Positions 11,731 through 23,925 are shown, counted from the first letter of the stretch. The stretch: DNA of 64,000 nt from Lepas anatifera (GCA_034440635.1 JAOTON010001351.1:585501-649500); one strand, 5' to 3'. The notes: a model not told the origin generated them from the letters alone. Numbers and translations are program-made.

Positions 11731-12230
11731 TATTCTTTTTCAATGGAGGAACTCGAGTAACGTAAGCAAAACGGTCATTCGATAACAAGGAACTAAATTA
11801 AAAAAACAATATTTACCCTGGCAAGCCTCTTCACGTACCCTTTTAAATCCTACCTGTGCCCCAGGCTCGGCATCTCTGCCGTAGCAATCCCCTTCCCTCG
11901 TAAGTGTTGCTACACTTCGCGACCCATTCCTTGAAATAAGACTCGTCCCTTTGTTCTGCGACATTAAAGTGAACATCCCTCCCGGAAAATTCTCCCCCAC
12001 ACTTTAGAGGCGGGCAAAGGTGCTTTGCACAGAACGCCTTATAAAAAGCCCTTAACTAACCAGGAGGGGGCTTGGAACCCAAAATCATTCCCAGGTTGAA
12101 CACACAAATGTCTAGTCCATCACAGAGCATGACGAATGAGCTCACTCCACGGCTGTGCGTGGGCCAGACCTGTTCCAGTCGCCTCATTCGTTGCCATTTA
12201 ATAATGAACCATTCTTGAAGAGCAGCTTTT
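11731..12230. other. Unassigned sequence upstream of a promoter-like region
   Basis: No coding frame with a recognisable domain and no repeat structure was seen here. Confidence 0.4.
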
Positions 12231-12344
12231 AACAGTAATTGTGTCGTCTCAGTGTCGGACAGAAAAGCCATGACAAACTTTCGCGGTTGACTTGCACCGT
12301 TCTGACACAACTCGCTCGTTGTTGTGGCCAGATTGGGCTGCAGC

Positions 12345-12514
12345 TGCGCATGCGCAGTGACGGGCGTGCCTTGAACAGTGACGGGAAGCGGAGGAGCTGT
12401 ATAAGTAGGCTACTGCCGGGCCTGGCCGGACGGTGGTGATATTCAGTTTCGAGTCCACTCCGCTGACAACAGCAGGCTCATCCGCGCTTCTCTGCAGCCG
12501 TCCAGACTACTGAG
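12345..12514 (+). promoter_or_regulatory. Candidate RNA polymerase II promoter and 5' leader exon
   Basis: The perfect palindrome TGCGCATGCGCA (12345-12356) matches the NRF-1 type of promoter element. TATAAGTA lies at 12400-12407 and the arthropod-style initiator TCAGTT at 12443-12448. A GAG|GTCAGT splice-donor-like site would end a leader exon at 12514. The TATA-to-initiator spacing (about 45 bases) is longer than the usual ~30, so one of the two may not be used. The target gene is unknown; the next convincing + strand gene is the lectin, about 36 kb away. Confidence 0.4.
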
Positions 12515-14324
12515 GTCAGTCCAAACATTCATTTCTCTGTGAATGAGTTTGTATTGGCGTAAGTGGTCCGCCGAGATAATCCAAAAAGGTTGAGGAGCAT
12601 TGAGGTGCATCTGGGGTGGGATATTCTGAAGCCTCAGAATGCATTATTTATAGTATGTCTAATAATTGGCATACTTGTCAAAACAGGTGATAAAAATGGT
12701 ACTTCTGAAAAGGGCAAAATTTTTTCTCATGATAGTTTTGATCCACTGGGTTCTTTTTTTAATAGTTTTGGTTTGGCTTTCTGCGAAATTTACACCTTTT
12801 GAACTAGTGTGGCTTGATGGAAAAGTACTAATTTTTCAGAGTTACTGATGATCAACGTATCCAGCAAATCGGTTCCAGAACTTATTCTGGCATCCCTTCA
12901 TTCAGTCGGCGCTCAATCTGAGACATTCTGTTATCGATATTTTGGATGAATACGATAGCCACTAACTAACCCACTTTCACCCCAAATAAAGTGCATAAGA
13001 TCTAAAACATAAATCACAAATATGTTTGTCTTTGTCTGACAGGCTATGCAGGATAATGTTTATTCTGTGCTAAAATTAGATATATCGCGTTAATAATGCA
13101 TTCAAGTGCTGTCTCACATAATCTTATACTTTCTGGTCAGTTAATGCAGGCATCGCCTTGATGGAATCGAGCAACGAAATGGTGACACGAGGTGTGTTCC
13201 ATGCAGGATATGATATAACAATAAAGCTGCAAATAATAATTACCAGGAGGACCGCGGATTCTATGCATTGTCGATGACAAGCAAGAGAACCGTTTTTTGA
13301 AGGAGTGTCGTCTGCTGGTTGCTATCCTCACTCAGGCAGACTTGAGCAGCGTCATTTTTACCAGGTCCTGTTCGGATCGAGTCCATGGAGGTGGTGTTGG
13401 TCAACCTGCTGTAAGTGCGCAGTGCCATCCCTTGTCTAGTATGAAAAATGACGACTAACGTGACCATTTAGATAACCTTCTTGACGCCTTGAATATGGCT
13501 TTGGTCACCTGGGCTTCACCGTGGGCTTTCCGGAAAACTTCTTCACTTGGTCCAGAGTGAGATAACACCTGATCAATTTTTAGCAAAGTGACACTGGGCA
13601 CTGACACACTCACATTCGTTTTATTTGTTTCCCGTATAAGTTTTTGGCACCAGGGTCAACCAGTCCCCAAAACATCCTGGCGCGTGTGAGCCAACGTGAT
13701 GTTTGGAACGGATCAACTCTTTGCCAAACTGAGTAGAAATTGTCTTGAAAGGGCATGTTGTTATCCAGATTGTGCAGGATCTTTTTTTGCAGATAGCTAT
13801 TCATCTATGCTTTTCTGAAAATGAATAAAGGACTTTGGCCACTACATTTGCTTCATTCGTTGTTAATTCTGCCTCAATGACAGAAACTTGCCTTCAAAGG
13901 TCTCCAAGACTTGTATGTACATATTTTTGTATCCATAAGTTCGTGGAAGCTGCTGCTGAGCTTTATTAAGAGGAGTCTTAATGGTTTGCATGTTTACCGG
14001 TTTCCAAGGAGAAATTATTTTACTTCAGCAGGAAAGATGTAATATTAATCAAACCTATCCGCTTCGACCCGAATGAAACCTAGTAAGTGCTCTTCTGTCC
14101 CGTTCCGTCCCTTGGTTCCCGTCGCGTTCCATGCGGATCCCGGGTATGAAGGAGCCTTTCCCAAAGCCCCACTGGTCCGAGGAGACATCAAGCCGGGTTA
14201 CCTTAGTGTATATCAAACCCAGGGACTCTTACGAGCTCGCGCGGGAGTCTACCGTTATAGCACTGTAGTACACCGGCTCCATACACATCTCTCGGCATAA
14301 CTAAAATATAAGATATAGCACATT
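12515..14324. other. Unassigned intergenic or intronic sequence
   Basis: Only short open frames without recognisable domains. No repeats with clear boundaries were seen. Confidence 0.4.
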
Positions 14325-14349
14325 AACGCTACGTACAGTACGTAGCATT
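14325..14349. repeat. Short palindrome GCTACGTACaGTACGTAGC
   Basis: A near-perfect 19-base palindrome with a single central base, flanked by further symmetric bases (TTAAC/CATTA). Function unknown; possibly the tip of an eroded element. Confidence 0.7.
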
Positions 14350-15583
14350 ACGTAACAGTAGATTTACGGTTCTCTATGATTATCTCTCGATATAAACAAA
14401 ATTGTTTCGCGGTTTGCCAAAATTTCAAGTCAAACGCGTTTGCTTTGGTTTCCGTACCGATGATTGTTGCTTGTTCAATAATAAACGAATTGTGTGGTTG
14501 CGTGCTATAAGTCCAGTAAAATCCGTTCACTATATGTTTTATGTATCTTTACGTAAAGCGTAGTGACTCATCCAAAAAACTATAATATCGTTTAATAATT
14601 CGGCACCCCACAAGAAATGATACAAGCTAGTGATAGAAAAATGGGCCGAAGCAGGCCTTTAAATGTAAAGGTAGAACGCTCCCTCTCAAAAATGGCAACC
14701 TCTGTTTCTAGAGACTTTACGTTTGTGACGTCGAGTTGCTCTAGGTGGACCGCCCATTCATTCAATGAGAATCGACTACGGATCGTAGTGTTTTACGGTT
14801 TCAAGATGCATCTGGCGAGGTACCGGACTTATTACCCCACGTCAAAAACATATATTCCCTAACCTCAACTTATCTCTGATAGCCCTCTTCTACAATGCTT
14901 AGCGACAATGGTGTAGCTGCGATCGCTGACTCATCACCATGGTGAATGCCGATTTAGGTTGCCATTTTTGGCATAGAAGCGAACCGGCCAGAAGTCTAAA
15001 TTCTGTGCCACAAGAATCACGACTCACTTTAGCACTAACGGCCGCACAAACGTGCTATATACGGAAAGCGACTACCTTTAGGACGATTCAGAAAAGGTAT
15101 GCCTTTACCCACTTAGCTCTGTTTGTTCATATGTTGAAACTTTATAAGGGCAAAAAAACTTTAAATCTTAAAATGGAAACCCCGTGGGTAAAGCCCGCCC
15201 CGAGAAAAAATGCCGCCATGATGTTCCCAATATGCATGTTTTTGATAGCTATTTTACAACTGTGCTGAGACAATTTAGAGACAAAAACTCTGCCCTAAGA
15301 GCTACTCAAAGGTCTTAAGCATGAAAGCGGAAGCGTTGATGCCTCAAAGAGAGCGAGGGGCTCCCCCCCTCTCGGAAGCGTTGATGCCGGCAAAGAGAGC
15401 AACTGATGGGCTACCTGCCCCCTCTCCTGCCACCTTTTATCCGAAAGTGTTTAATTTCAACCATCTGACGGAGAATATAGTTTCAGTAAAACGAGCAACA
15501 GAGCATCCGAGCTAAGTTTCACAGTATCGCCACACATAACATTCACATAATTATGGACAGCATTGCATAACAGTGGTTGACAG
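14350..15583. other. Unassigned sequence
   Basis: Only short open frames. A small direct duplication of GGAAGCGTTGATGCC occurs near 15330 and 15376. Confidence 0.4.
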
Positions 15584-15739
15584 ATATTATCACTTAAACC
15601 AACACAGCAGATAGATGAACGCGTTTCGACAAAAATTGTCTTCTTCGACATCTTATCCCTCATATCATAGATTTTAAAGAAGACAATTTTTGTCGAAACG
15701 CGTTCATTCTCTCTGCTGTGTTGGTTTAAGTGATAATAT
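15584..15739. repeat. Near-perfect inverted repeat, Penelope-like tails head to head
   Basis: Arms 15584-15645 and 15677-15739 are almost identical in inverted orientation and are separated by 31 bases. Each arm contains AAGAAGACAATTTTTGTCGAAACGCG-type sequence: a small hairpin followed by GAAACG. The same arrangement with a different stem occurs downstream of the GIY-YIG remnant at 17533-17560, so these arms are probably termini of Penelope-like elements. Confidence 0.7.
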
Positions 15740-16239
15740 GGACAGCATGTTCTTCTAAGCCCGGAAATCCCCATTGACAGAACATTTTTGCAACGATTTC
15801 CCATCTACTCATCATTAAAAAACTCTGAACAAAATACAAATCATATTTCTAGGCTTGAGAGTTTACCAGTATTCTTTCATCTCAAAAGGATTGTTAAGGA
15901 AACGGATAAAGATACTATCTTCTCTGCGCAATGGAAATCCACAGCTTTAATTCCAGTGCCCCAGGCTTCGCGGTGAGGACGCAGGATACTGATTGATCAT
16001 TTGAAAGCTTTTAGGGGAAATGGCAGGTGGAATATCTGAAACATTTCCAAACACCAATCAGCCTGGTTCTGGACGTTGGTTGGACATGGAAGTGATTATT
16101 AAAACCAACGAATGCAGCATAATACGCCTCGAGTTCTCTTTTGAAACAGCAGACTAGATTTATCTTCGCTCGGGTGGGGGATCTTTTTCGACCTTAGGTT
16201 TATCTGAAGTGACAGAAAAATGGCAGTGCGCAGCGCTGC
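15740..16239. other. Unassigned sequence
   Basis: Nothing recognisable beyond short open frames. Confidence 0.4.
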
Positions 16240-16455
16240 CAAACTTAGTCTAGCTGTTTCCTTATCATTTTTACATATTTTCTAAAAAATATATCAAGGT
16301 CATATCAGGTCAGGTCACCAGGCCAGGTCAATATGATGTAGGACCTGGCATAGCAATATTATATATCATTCGTTTTTTATTGACGAGAGCATTGCAATAG
16401 TGCATTAACTATGGCTGTATCTTGCTTGGCTTGGAAGTTATGAGCGAAAAGGAAA
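16240..16455. mobile_element. Fragment of an AGGTCA-rich TTAA-type transposon
   Basis: The words TCAAGGTCATATCAGGTC and CAGGTCACCAGGCCAGGTCA match the interiors of the TTAA elements at 24025-25005 and 56432-57261. No termini are visible; the fragment ends where the Penelope-like remnant begins. Confidence 0.5.
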
Positions 16456-16462
16456 CGTCCTT

Positions 16463-17295
16463 ATGCAAGGGTGGCTATGGACATTCCCAACATCGGACAT
16501 CGGGCCCTCACACACTGCAGCACCTGGGAGCTCGTCCACCAAGAGCTTGACCGTATCCAAAATAGATTGTCAAGCAATAACTACGAGAAAGAAAAGATCG
16601 AAGGCATCATTCGAATGCAGCTCAGCAAGCACTGCCAGCCCAAAACTAACACCAAACTGGAAGGCGACAGAATTCAAATTTTCTATTAGAGCACCCTGAC
16701 ATCAGAATACAATAAAAAGAGGAAAAGAGCTTACGTGACATTGTGAAGAGGAACTGTATACCCTCGAGAAAAGAAGACAGTGTCAACCTGGTAATCTATA
16801 ACAAGAACCCCAGAATATCCAGCCTGGTGATGAAAAGCAGCCTGTCCGCAGAGTACTCAAAGTTGAAGGTGAACAACGTAGTATACAAATTTAATTGTCC
16901 ACATGGTGACTGCGCGCACCGTCCAGAATGTAGCTACGTTGGACACACAACAACAAGTCTCTCGCGAAGAATGACGATGCATCTTCAAGAAGGCGCCCCA
17001 GAAAAAACATCTAAAACGCGACTATAACAAGACTTTAACCAGGACAATGCTTGTACAGAACACTGACATCATGGCACATTGCCCAAATAGGAAGAAGCTG
17101 CAGGCCCTGGAATCTGTGCTCATCGGGGACCTGACCCCCACCATCAACCGCCAAATGACCCAGGTCTCCACACTGTCGCTGTTGGCCCCCTCTAGGGCCC
17201 AGACGGTGAAGAACATTGTGATGAATAAATGGGTGTGTGAATGTGATAAACTCACCGTTTATGAGGATGTAGAGCGTAGGTTTTTAGATAAATAA
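16463..17295 (+). pseudogene. Penelope-like retroelement: C-terminal part with GIY-YIG endonuclease, frameshifted
   Basis: Three frames together read as the end of a Penelope-like polyprotein. 16471-16689 gives a short helical stretch. 16743-17027 contains a conserved VVYKFNCPHGDC...C segment and YVGHTTTSLSRRM, which corresponds to the GIY-YIG core with the downstream Arg. 17047-17295 carries ALESVLIGDLTPTINRQ, the usual Glu-containing C-terminal motif. A stop and a frame change separate the pieces, so the copy is dead. The reverse transcriptase domain is absent (5' truncation). In intact elements the endonuclease nicks the target for reverse transcription. Confidence 0.75.
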
Positions 17296-17532
17296 TCTGC
17301 ATGTTTTAAACGAAAAGCGAAAAAATCAAATACTCTGCTAATTTTTTAAAACATGTTGCAACTTATTTCTCACAATGGTGCCGTTTCATTACAACTGCAT
17401 GAAGTTGAAGCTTATTTTTGGTGTCCTTACTCTTAAAGAAATAACTCAGCATCGAGACGAATGGAACAGAGTGGTAGATGTGTCCTATATTAATGATTGT
17501 TTTATACTAATTATATGTGCCAAATGGCATGC

Positions 17533-17560
17533 CTGAAGATGTTAATGTGATTAACGAAAC
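17533..17560 (+). ncRNA. Candidate hammerhead-ribozyme-like motif of a Penelope-like element
   Basis: CTGAAGA (17533-17539) fits the hammerhead core CUGANGA. It is followed by one unpaired base, a 6-bp stem GTTAAT/ATTAAC with a GTG loop (17541-17555), and GAAAC (17556-17560). Hammerhead motifs are known in Penelope-like elements. I could not assign stems I and III or the cleavage site with confidence, so this is a partial match. Confidence 0.4.
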
Positions 17561-17718
17561 GTTGAAAAATGATTCATTTAAAAATATTCTTTGAATACTC
17601 CTCTAAAGATGAGAAAAGCTTATCAGAAGAATCGAGATTCTAAACCAAAAACTCAAATGCCAGATATACCGTCATTTCAATCAAGAATGCATCAACCAAA
17701 ACCTGCTCCCAAACTACA

Positions 17719-17720
<2 letters not shown>

Positions 17721-17776
<56 letters not shown>

Positions 17777-17784
17777 TATATATA
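17721..17784. repeat. (AT)n microsatellite
   Basis: An uninterrupted AT dinucleotide run with one small break near 17773. Confidence 0.97.
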
Positions 17785-18152
17785 CCTCTATAGTCATAAA
17801 CACCGCCAAAACTCGTACACGACGCGTGTCATAGCTATTTTGCATACTTGAGGCCTGTGGGTGATTTTAGGTGTTCTGGTGATATTTGGAAGAGTGGTGT
17901 GAGTAGCCCTAATATTACAACGTCACAATATTTGTTTTTGTATCCCACAGCTAAGGTTTTTTTTTAAATTGAACTTACATACATACCTATTCAGAGTCAT
18001 TGCTAGTTACTGCTGATCTCTAAAGATATTGGAAAAACTATAGCTTTACACATCGCGGCAAGGTTTTAGAATACTAATGATGTCATGATAATTCCATTTT
18101 ATTAAAATCATGTCTCATATTATCCAGAACCTACCAGATTATCTAAGTTTGA
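17785..18152. other. Unassigned sequence
   Basis: No gene or repeat was recognised. Confidence 0.4.
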
Positions 18153-19025
18153 TTAACACGACCAGTGGAGAATTGTCTGGCGTCAACGCACAGTGGAGGT
18201 GTTCCTAAAGTGCCGCCTGAGATCTCGGCAACCAACAACGTTAGAAAAAAACCCGTAGAGGAGTGTGTGAGGGCGATAATCATCTAGGACAAGTTTCACT
18301 GACGTAGGTCAATATCATTAAGGTCAAACGAGGTCGTAAAAGTCAAATCTGGGCCATGGTGAAGACACCTTGGGAAATGCCACGATGATGTGGAAAAAGC
18401 CAGGAATGCTCCAAAAACAAACTGAGGTCGTAGAGGGAAGGTCCCACACAAGATTCTCTAAAATTTTGAGGTCAAGGTGATCAAGGGTCAATGATCTATT
18501 ACGTAGCAATATGACATATTCCTAATAATGCGGAATATAGCTGACACTTTAGCAGCCTTTGGGCCGGAGATGAGGGTTTGACACTGGAAAATACATTTGT
18601 CCTTGACCTGTGACCTTGACCATGACCTTCCATATCCAGGAGTTCACAGCATAATATACGTCATCCTTAATAGTGTCAGCTGACCAGAATACTGAGCTCA
18701 ATGACCTTGACCTGCGACCTTAGACCTTGACCGTCATGTGGATTGAATTAGGCATATAACCTGAAGATATGACGCTATGACGTCACCACTCGGTGTACAG
18801 CGCAGGCGAACTGGTGCGACTGCGCCATTGCGACGGTCTCAAAATATAGGTCTCACTTTGAAATATAAGTAAAAAATATAGCCCGATTAAAAACATTACC
18901 ATTCGACGCGGCGGTCGTGCATTCTCTCAACTTTGACCAAGTGGCGTTCTCCGGAAGCGAACGGTTCGCCGGTCACCTTGGAAAAATAGGTGGTGGCACT
19001 TTAGGACCGCCCGTGCGCGTGTTAA
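18153..19025. mobile_element. TTAA-flanked transposon, copy G (opposite orientation to 40663-41570)
   Basis: TTAA lies at 18153-18156 and 19022-19025. The ends read TTAACACGACCAGTGGAG on the left and, inverted, TTAACACGCGCACGGGCGG on the right. A CACTTTAGGA-type core is present near both ends. The body is the reverse complement of the 40663-41570 element, including the GTGACGTCA segment near 18780 and the dense AGGTCA half-sites. Non-autonomous, no transposase. Confidence 0.75.
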
Positions 19026-19305
19026 GGGCTGCGGTGAGCATAAATTATGCACTCATTGGCAGACTGTTACCAAGTGCAGGCATAGTACCTACCATAAGAT
19101 GTTTTCTGATGCCGTCATTACTAGCTGTGATTCCCTTACGACCCCGGACTGGTGCATAAATCGAATAGACAGAGCTTTCAGGCACCGCTTAAATTCCAGA
19201 AAAAATCACGATGCTCTCCAGCCAAAACATATGTTTTGTAGCTTTTCAAGGGTGTTTTATATCATGACGTCATTTTAAAGCAAAGAAACTTGATTTTGAT
19301 TTTTA
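19026..19305. other. Unassigned spacer
   Basis: No feature was recognised. Confidence 0.35.
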
Positions 19306-20012
19306 GGTAGGGGAGAGGGTGATAAGACGGGCATGGTAGGTAAGACGGGCACAGGGTCTGTGGATCAGACCAGTTATGGTATAAATGTCCCATTACTTGC
19401 ATTAATGCGTCTTGGAATGTCCTATCACGAACCAAAAACACAAAGTTCTAACCTTTATTGTTTTGTTAAAATTTTAGAAAAACGAAATAAGTGGTTCGCC
19501 CTACCATTGTTAGTAGTTTTGAGTGTAACATTCTCGCAGTGTCTGGTCCTATTTGAAAGGCCAAATATGCAAAACCTGTCTCGGAAGAGCGTTAAGATAC
19601 ATCACGTGATTTAAGTTTTATACTACCCCAGCACGGTGACCCCCAAGAATGATATTTTCTAACATATTAACATGGGGCAAGACGGGCACGGAGTGAAATA
19701 CTATATCACCATACAAATTATAATCTTTATCGCTGCGGTTTTTCATGGTTGAAAGGAATCAGTCTGAGAGTCTGCTGCAAACTGACTGAGGAACTTTTAA
19801 TGATTGATTGTTAAATTCCAATGAAAAATTTTGATTTTATGGAAATTCAGCAAAATAATTTCGTCTCGACTTTTCAATCGAAACAATGCATTGCAAAGTG
19901 TTTCAGAACTCATTGTTGCTCAACGTGGTAAGGTTTTTGTCACAAAGTTCTTGCATATGATAACCTACTTTCATAAAACCCGTCTTACCCTGCCTGTTGG
20001 GGTAAGACGGGC
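19306..20012. mobile_element. Element with repeated TAAGACGGGC ends
   Basis: GATAAGACGGGCAT and GGTAAGACGGGCAC occur in tandem at the left (19320-19350), GGCAAGACGGGCAC in the middle (near 19677), and both orientations of the motif at the right (ACCCGTCTTACCC near 19978 and GGTAAGACGGGC near 20000). This looks like an inverted-repeat DNA element of unassigned superfamily; target duplication not resolved. Confidence 0.5.
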
Positions 20013-20181
20013 TTTTGCAGCATTCTACGGTAAACGTTACTGCTCCTAGGAATATGCACGGATCCTAGTATGTTTAAGCGCAGGGACAAATAAATGTTTA
20101 CTGAAGCTTAAAACAAAATTTCATCACTGTCAAATGAAAAGCGAGTGAGACACCCAGTCTCAAACACAACAATGCCGTCTT

Positions 20182-20480
20182 CCCACCCTCTCCCCCTACT
20201 TACCACCCTCTCCCCCTACTTACCACCCTCTCCCCCTACTTACCACCCTCTCCCCCTGCTTCCCACCCTCTCCCCCTGCTTACCACCCTCTCCCCTGCTT
20301 CCCACCCTCTCCCCTGCTTACCACCCTCTCCCCCTTCTTCCCACCCTCTCCCCCTACTTACCACCCTCTCCCCCTGCTTCCCACCCTCTCCCCATGCTTA
20401 CCACCCTCTCCCCCTGCTTCCCACCCTCTCCCCCTGCTTCCCACCCTCTCCCCCTGCTTCCCACCCTCTCCCCCTGCTTA
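20182..20480. repeat. 20-bp minisatellite, about 15 copies
   Basis: The unit is CCCACCCTCTCCCCCTGCTT with T/C and A/G variants at two sites; a few units are 19 bases. It is strongly strand-asymmetric (pyrimidine-rich on +). Frames open through the array are compositional and not genes. Confidence 0.95.
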
Positions 20481-21840
20481 GGTCGGAGTTCAGCGGCAAT
20501 GCTGATTTTTTTGGCAGTTTTGCCATTTTTGGCTAAAAGTACTGGAAACGACGTCAAATATGCCGTATATACGTCATAGTTACGTGCCAAAATCTGTAAA
20601 ATTGTCATTGTCTTAACTTAGGTAGTTATATTGGCTTATGCTGTTCCTAGAAATCCAATTTTGATCGAGTTTTTGGACTTCGACTCGCATTGGTAAATAT
20701 CATTATCAAACTTCTCATTGCGTCCGGATTAATTTTCATGTTAAAGCAGCATTTATGTTACATTTCTTAGAACATATCAAATGACACTAATTGTATGTCA
20801 ATTGGCTCCCATCCCAGGTCATCAAATGTTTAGATTATTCTCAAGTATTCCAATAGGGTAGGATAATTCGATTGTGTAAGGATTTTCATACATCTACTCG
20901 GGTAATGACTTAAATTATGGTTTTAAATAATGAACGAAGGTATTCTTGGGGTTGCCTTCGACTGGGCTATCGATTACCCTATAAACGAGAAAATTGATCC
21001 AGTAGTTCTCAAATTAGGAGAGGGAGTGGCTAAAAAGCCGACCCTGTGCCTCGTCCGCTACAGCTCAGGCCTGCGCCAGGATGTGTTAATCAAGCAGTTC
21101 GGCCCTGATCGACCTTTTGTCAACCTATATGATCGCTGTGGTAGCGTTACAAATATCCTTATTTTCAAGCATATATGAGGAATAAAACAAAAAGTTGATG
21201 ACAATATAAGCCGATCAATGCATTACGGTAACTGATCAGAGCATGAACTGTATATGATCAGGGCCGAACTGCTTGTTATGCTTGTTCACAGCTTAATCAA
21301 CAGATATGCACTGGGATTGAAAATACAGCGCCAAAATTATAACCATATATTTCAAACTATTTTGCTATTGCTTCAGAACTGGTGATACAGAAACACGCCC
21401 TCACGAACAAAATGGTATGTAAATGCAAAACGAGCATTTTTCTCAAAATGTCATTCGGCATATTTCATTTCATTTGGCACCCTTAAATCAACAACCCAAA
21501 AGTCCCTCAGCCCGAATATTGACACGTTAGAAGACCAGAAACGTTTTGTTATGAAAAAAATGAAATACTTACCGGCTCCCCGGCTGCTGAGGATTTTCCG
21601 CATCTTGGTATGCTGACTGGTTCGGACTTTTTCTGAACTCTGGCTTTGTGGGACGTTAAGCATCGGTCTCGAAATTAGCCTGCCATTGCGGAAGCTGCTT
21701 AACCGGGGTCGGGCTCTCCGTGAAAAGTCCATTGATGACTTAACACGCACCTCACTAGGGGGGGGCGAAATTCGCCCCCTCCTGTTTTTTCCAGATAGCT
21801 CAAAAGATATCTCTAAGATAAAAAGATAAGAGATAGCTCC
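20481..21840. other. Unassigned sequence
   Basis: Contains only short frames. The + strand frame 20930-21178 has an amino-acid composition like a real protein but no domain that I recognise and no splice context; I leave it uncalled. Confidence 0.35.

Positions 21841-21898
<58 letters not shown>
21841..21898. repeat. (AT)n microsatellite
   Basis: A pure AT dinucleotide run. Confidence 0.97.
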
Positions 21899-21900
<2 letters not shown>

Positions 21901-22732
21901 TCCTCAACTACCGTAATTCCTGCTCCGTCTCGTAGCCTACCTCTTGCCCTTTCTCACCACTTCATTGACGCGTCACAAAAATATTGGAAACCCAGTGACA
22001 CAGCAACTAGATAGGTCATCTGACTGAGGTGTTAATCTTTGTTTCAGTGTTACTGGACCATCCCTTCGGCTTTCTAGTCGCACGAACTCTCGCTTTCTCC
22101 TTGCGCATACCTGGCTTTGCCGAGCCTGTTCAGTTAGTGAAGACTCTCGTTAAGTACTCCCTGACGTCGGAGCTAACTCAGGGTAGTTTTCATGAATTAC
22201 GTCACCTTTTAGTATGTGCCAAGGCCTGATAACCATGAAAGTGAAGAGAAAAGATATCAAGGCGTGAGTCAATCGAGGCTGTTCCGTAATTTCCTAAACC
22301 ACTTTCAGTTGGAGCGAACCTGTCTGCGACAGTGCCGCAACCGGGCGGTGAAAATAAAAGTTGTGCACGTGGAATGAAAGGGAAACGAAAGCTGTCAATT
22401 CATACTCTCACACGCCAAACTCCGTGTTAGTGTGCACCTTGCTTTCGTTCCAATGTTCCAGTTGTGATAGATTGGGTTGGATATCTCTGGTAACTGCTGA
22501 TTTGCTCCGACCCACCGTTAGAGGCTATCACTTAAGTTGGAGGATTATTGTCCCGCCCTATCTGTGACATTGTGTCAAATCCTGGACTCAAATGGAAATT
22601 AGGGTGACACAGATTTTGTTGTGCTGGTACAAACAAACAAAGAGTGATGAAGAGAAATAGAATAGTAGTAAATAGTAAGAGTAATTAAGAGAAAATTATA
22701 AAAGTAATGAGTCTCAAAAAGGAAAACAAGGG
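21899..22732. other. Unassigned sequence
   Basis: No recognisable gene, element end or structured RNA. Confidence 0.4.
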
Positions 22733-23925
22733 TTAACGCCCGCCCTGCTGGGCCTCTGAGACACCTTCGCCATTGGGGGGGGGGGGGTTGTTCGAACACC
22801 TGCCCTTGAACTCGCCTTCTGTGGGGGATAGCGAGAAAATGCGAACGCTGTTGGATAGCCCATACAGTTTCATAAAGAAACTACACCCGTCAATCTTTTG
22901 CTCAGGTCAATATTGAGGTCATGACAGGTCAAAGAAGTTGACATGTTACATAAGAGTTTCCGGACTCTAATATCCAACAGAAATAAGTTAAAACAATTTT
23001 TAGGCACCATTTACTTTCCCTTGCTACAGCGAATCGAATGATGCATAATATGACTATACAATGTCAAAATAAACAAATTACCTGACCTGAGGTTAGGTCA
23101 AGGTAACTATCCAACCAAGCATAGTCAATATGCATATTAATCGGCTCGTAACAGCAATCGAAACGAAATAATATCCATATAAAAGCTTTATCGTCATTTC
23201 CTGAGAAATTACTGACCCAGGTCTGAAACCTGTTTAAGTAGCCCTGGATGATCTCTCAAAGGTCACAGGTCAAAAATTGCAACATGAACCTTGAAAGGGG
23301 CTCAGGATACTATTATTTGGAGAATATGAAGGTATTTACAGCTACATCTACACAAATACTGCCCAATTCCTGCTTTTCCCATGCATTTCCAATGGCAAGG
23401 ACATGATTCATACCTGACCTTAGGTCATTGACATGAAAAATCACAGATTTCTTATTAGGGCCGCTCCCAACAGGCACACTTGCCCAATTACAGGGAGTAT
23501 TGGCGTGGGTGTTTAAGGATCCTCTCCATCGGGTCAGATCGGACACGGAAGACAGTTTCCCGCCGTGGGGATTGAACCCCCGTTTATCCATGCTATCCGA
23601 TCCGTAGACTGGTAACGAAACCACTAGGCCACCCCGGCCCCAGAATATTCTTTGTAGCATTCGATAGGTCCATTATGTGGTATAACCTTCATTCCGTTAG
23701 AATTTGTTACTTATGCCAGTTTGAACAGTTTTGGAGGTGAGGTCACTTGACCTGCACTGGTGACCTAACCTGCGATAATCCAACATTAAAATTTTGAGAA
23801 AAGTTCTGAAATTAATCAAGGATAAAGTGTGCCAAGAAAGGCGGCGCTTCTCATCGTCGTTTTTTTCGTGCCGCCGGAAAAGCTCGAGGGGGTGTTCAAA
23901 CACTCCCCACCGGGGTGAGGGTTAA
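22733..23925. mobile_element. TTAA-flanked transposon, copy E, with a nested SINE
   Basis: TTAA lies at 22733-22736 and 23922-23925. The right end read inward begins TTAACCCTCACCCCGGTGGG and the left TTAACGCCCGCCCTGCTGGG. A TGTTC(G/A)AACAC core lies next to each terminus. The body aligns in inverted orientation with the neighbouring element at 24025-25005; the extra length is accounted for by the SINE near 23452-23645. Confidence 0.8.
23452..23645 (-). mobile_element. tRNA-derived SINE, family 2, inside a TTAA element
   Basis: On the - strand the 5' end reads GGTGGCCTAGTGGTTTCG, an A box, and GGGGGTTCAATCCCC follows as a near-consensus B box, both in tRNA-like spacing. The insertion interrupts sequence that is continuous in the sister element at 24025-25005, which gives an independent boundary. 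The flanking duplication is eroded. Confidence 0.75.

Noticed and set aside
20182..20480. CRISPR-like array
   Set aside because: Units are contiguous with no unique spacers; it is a simple minisatellite in a eukaryotic genome.
20145..20608. Pro/Ser/Leu-rich frame and its antisense partner
   Set aside because: Translation of the 20-bp pyrimidine-rich minisatellite.
20930..21178. 82-residue + strand frame with protein-like composition
   Set aside because: No recognisable family, no splice sites framing it, and the length is within chance expectation.
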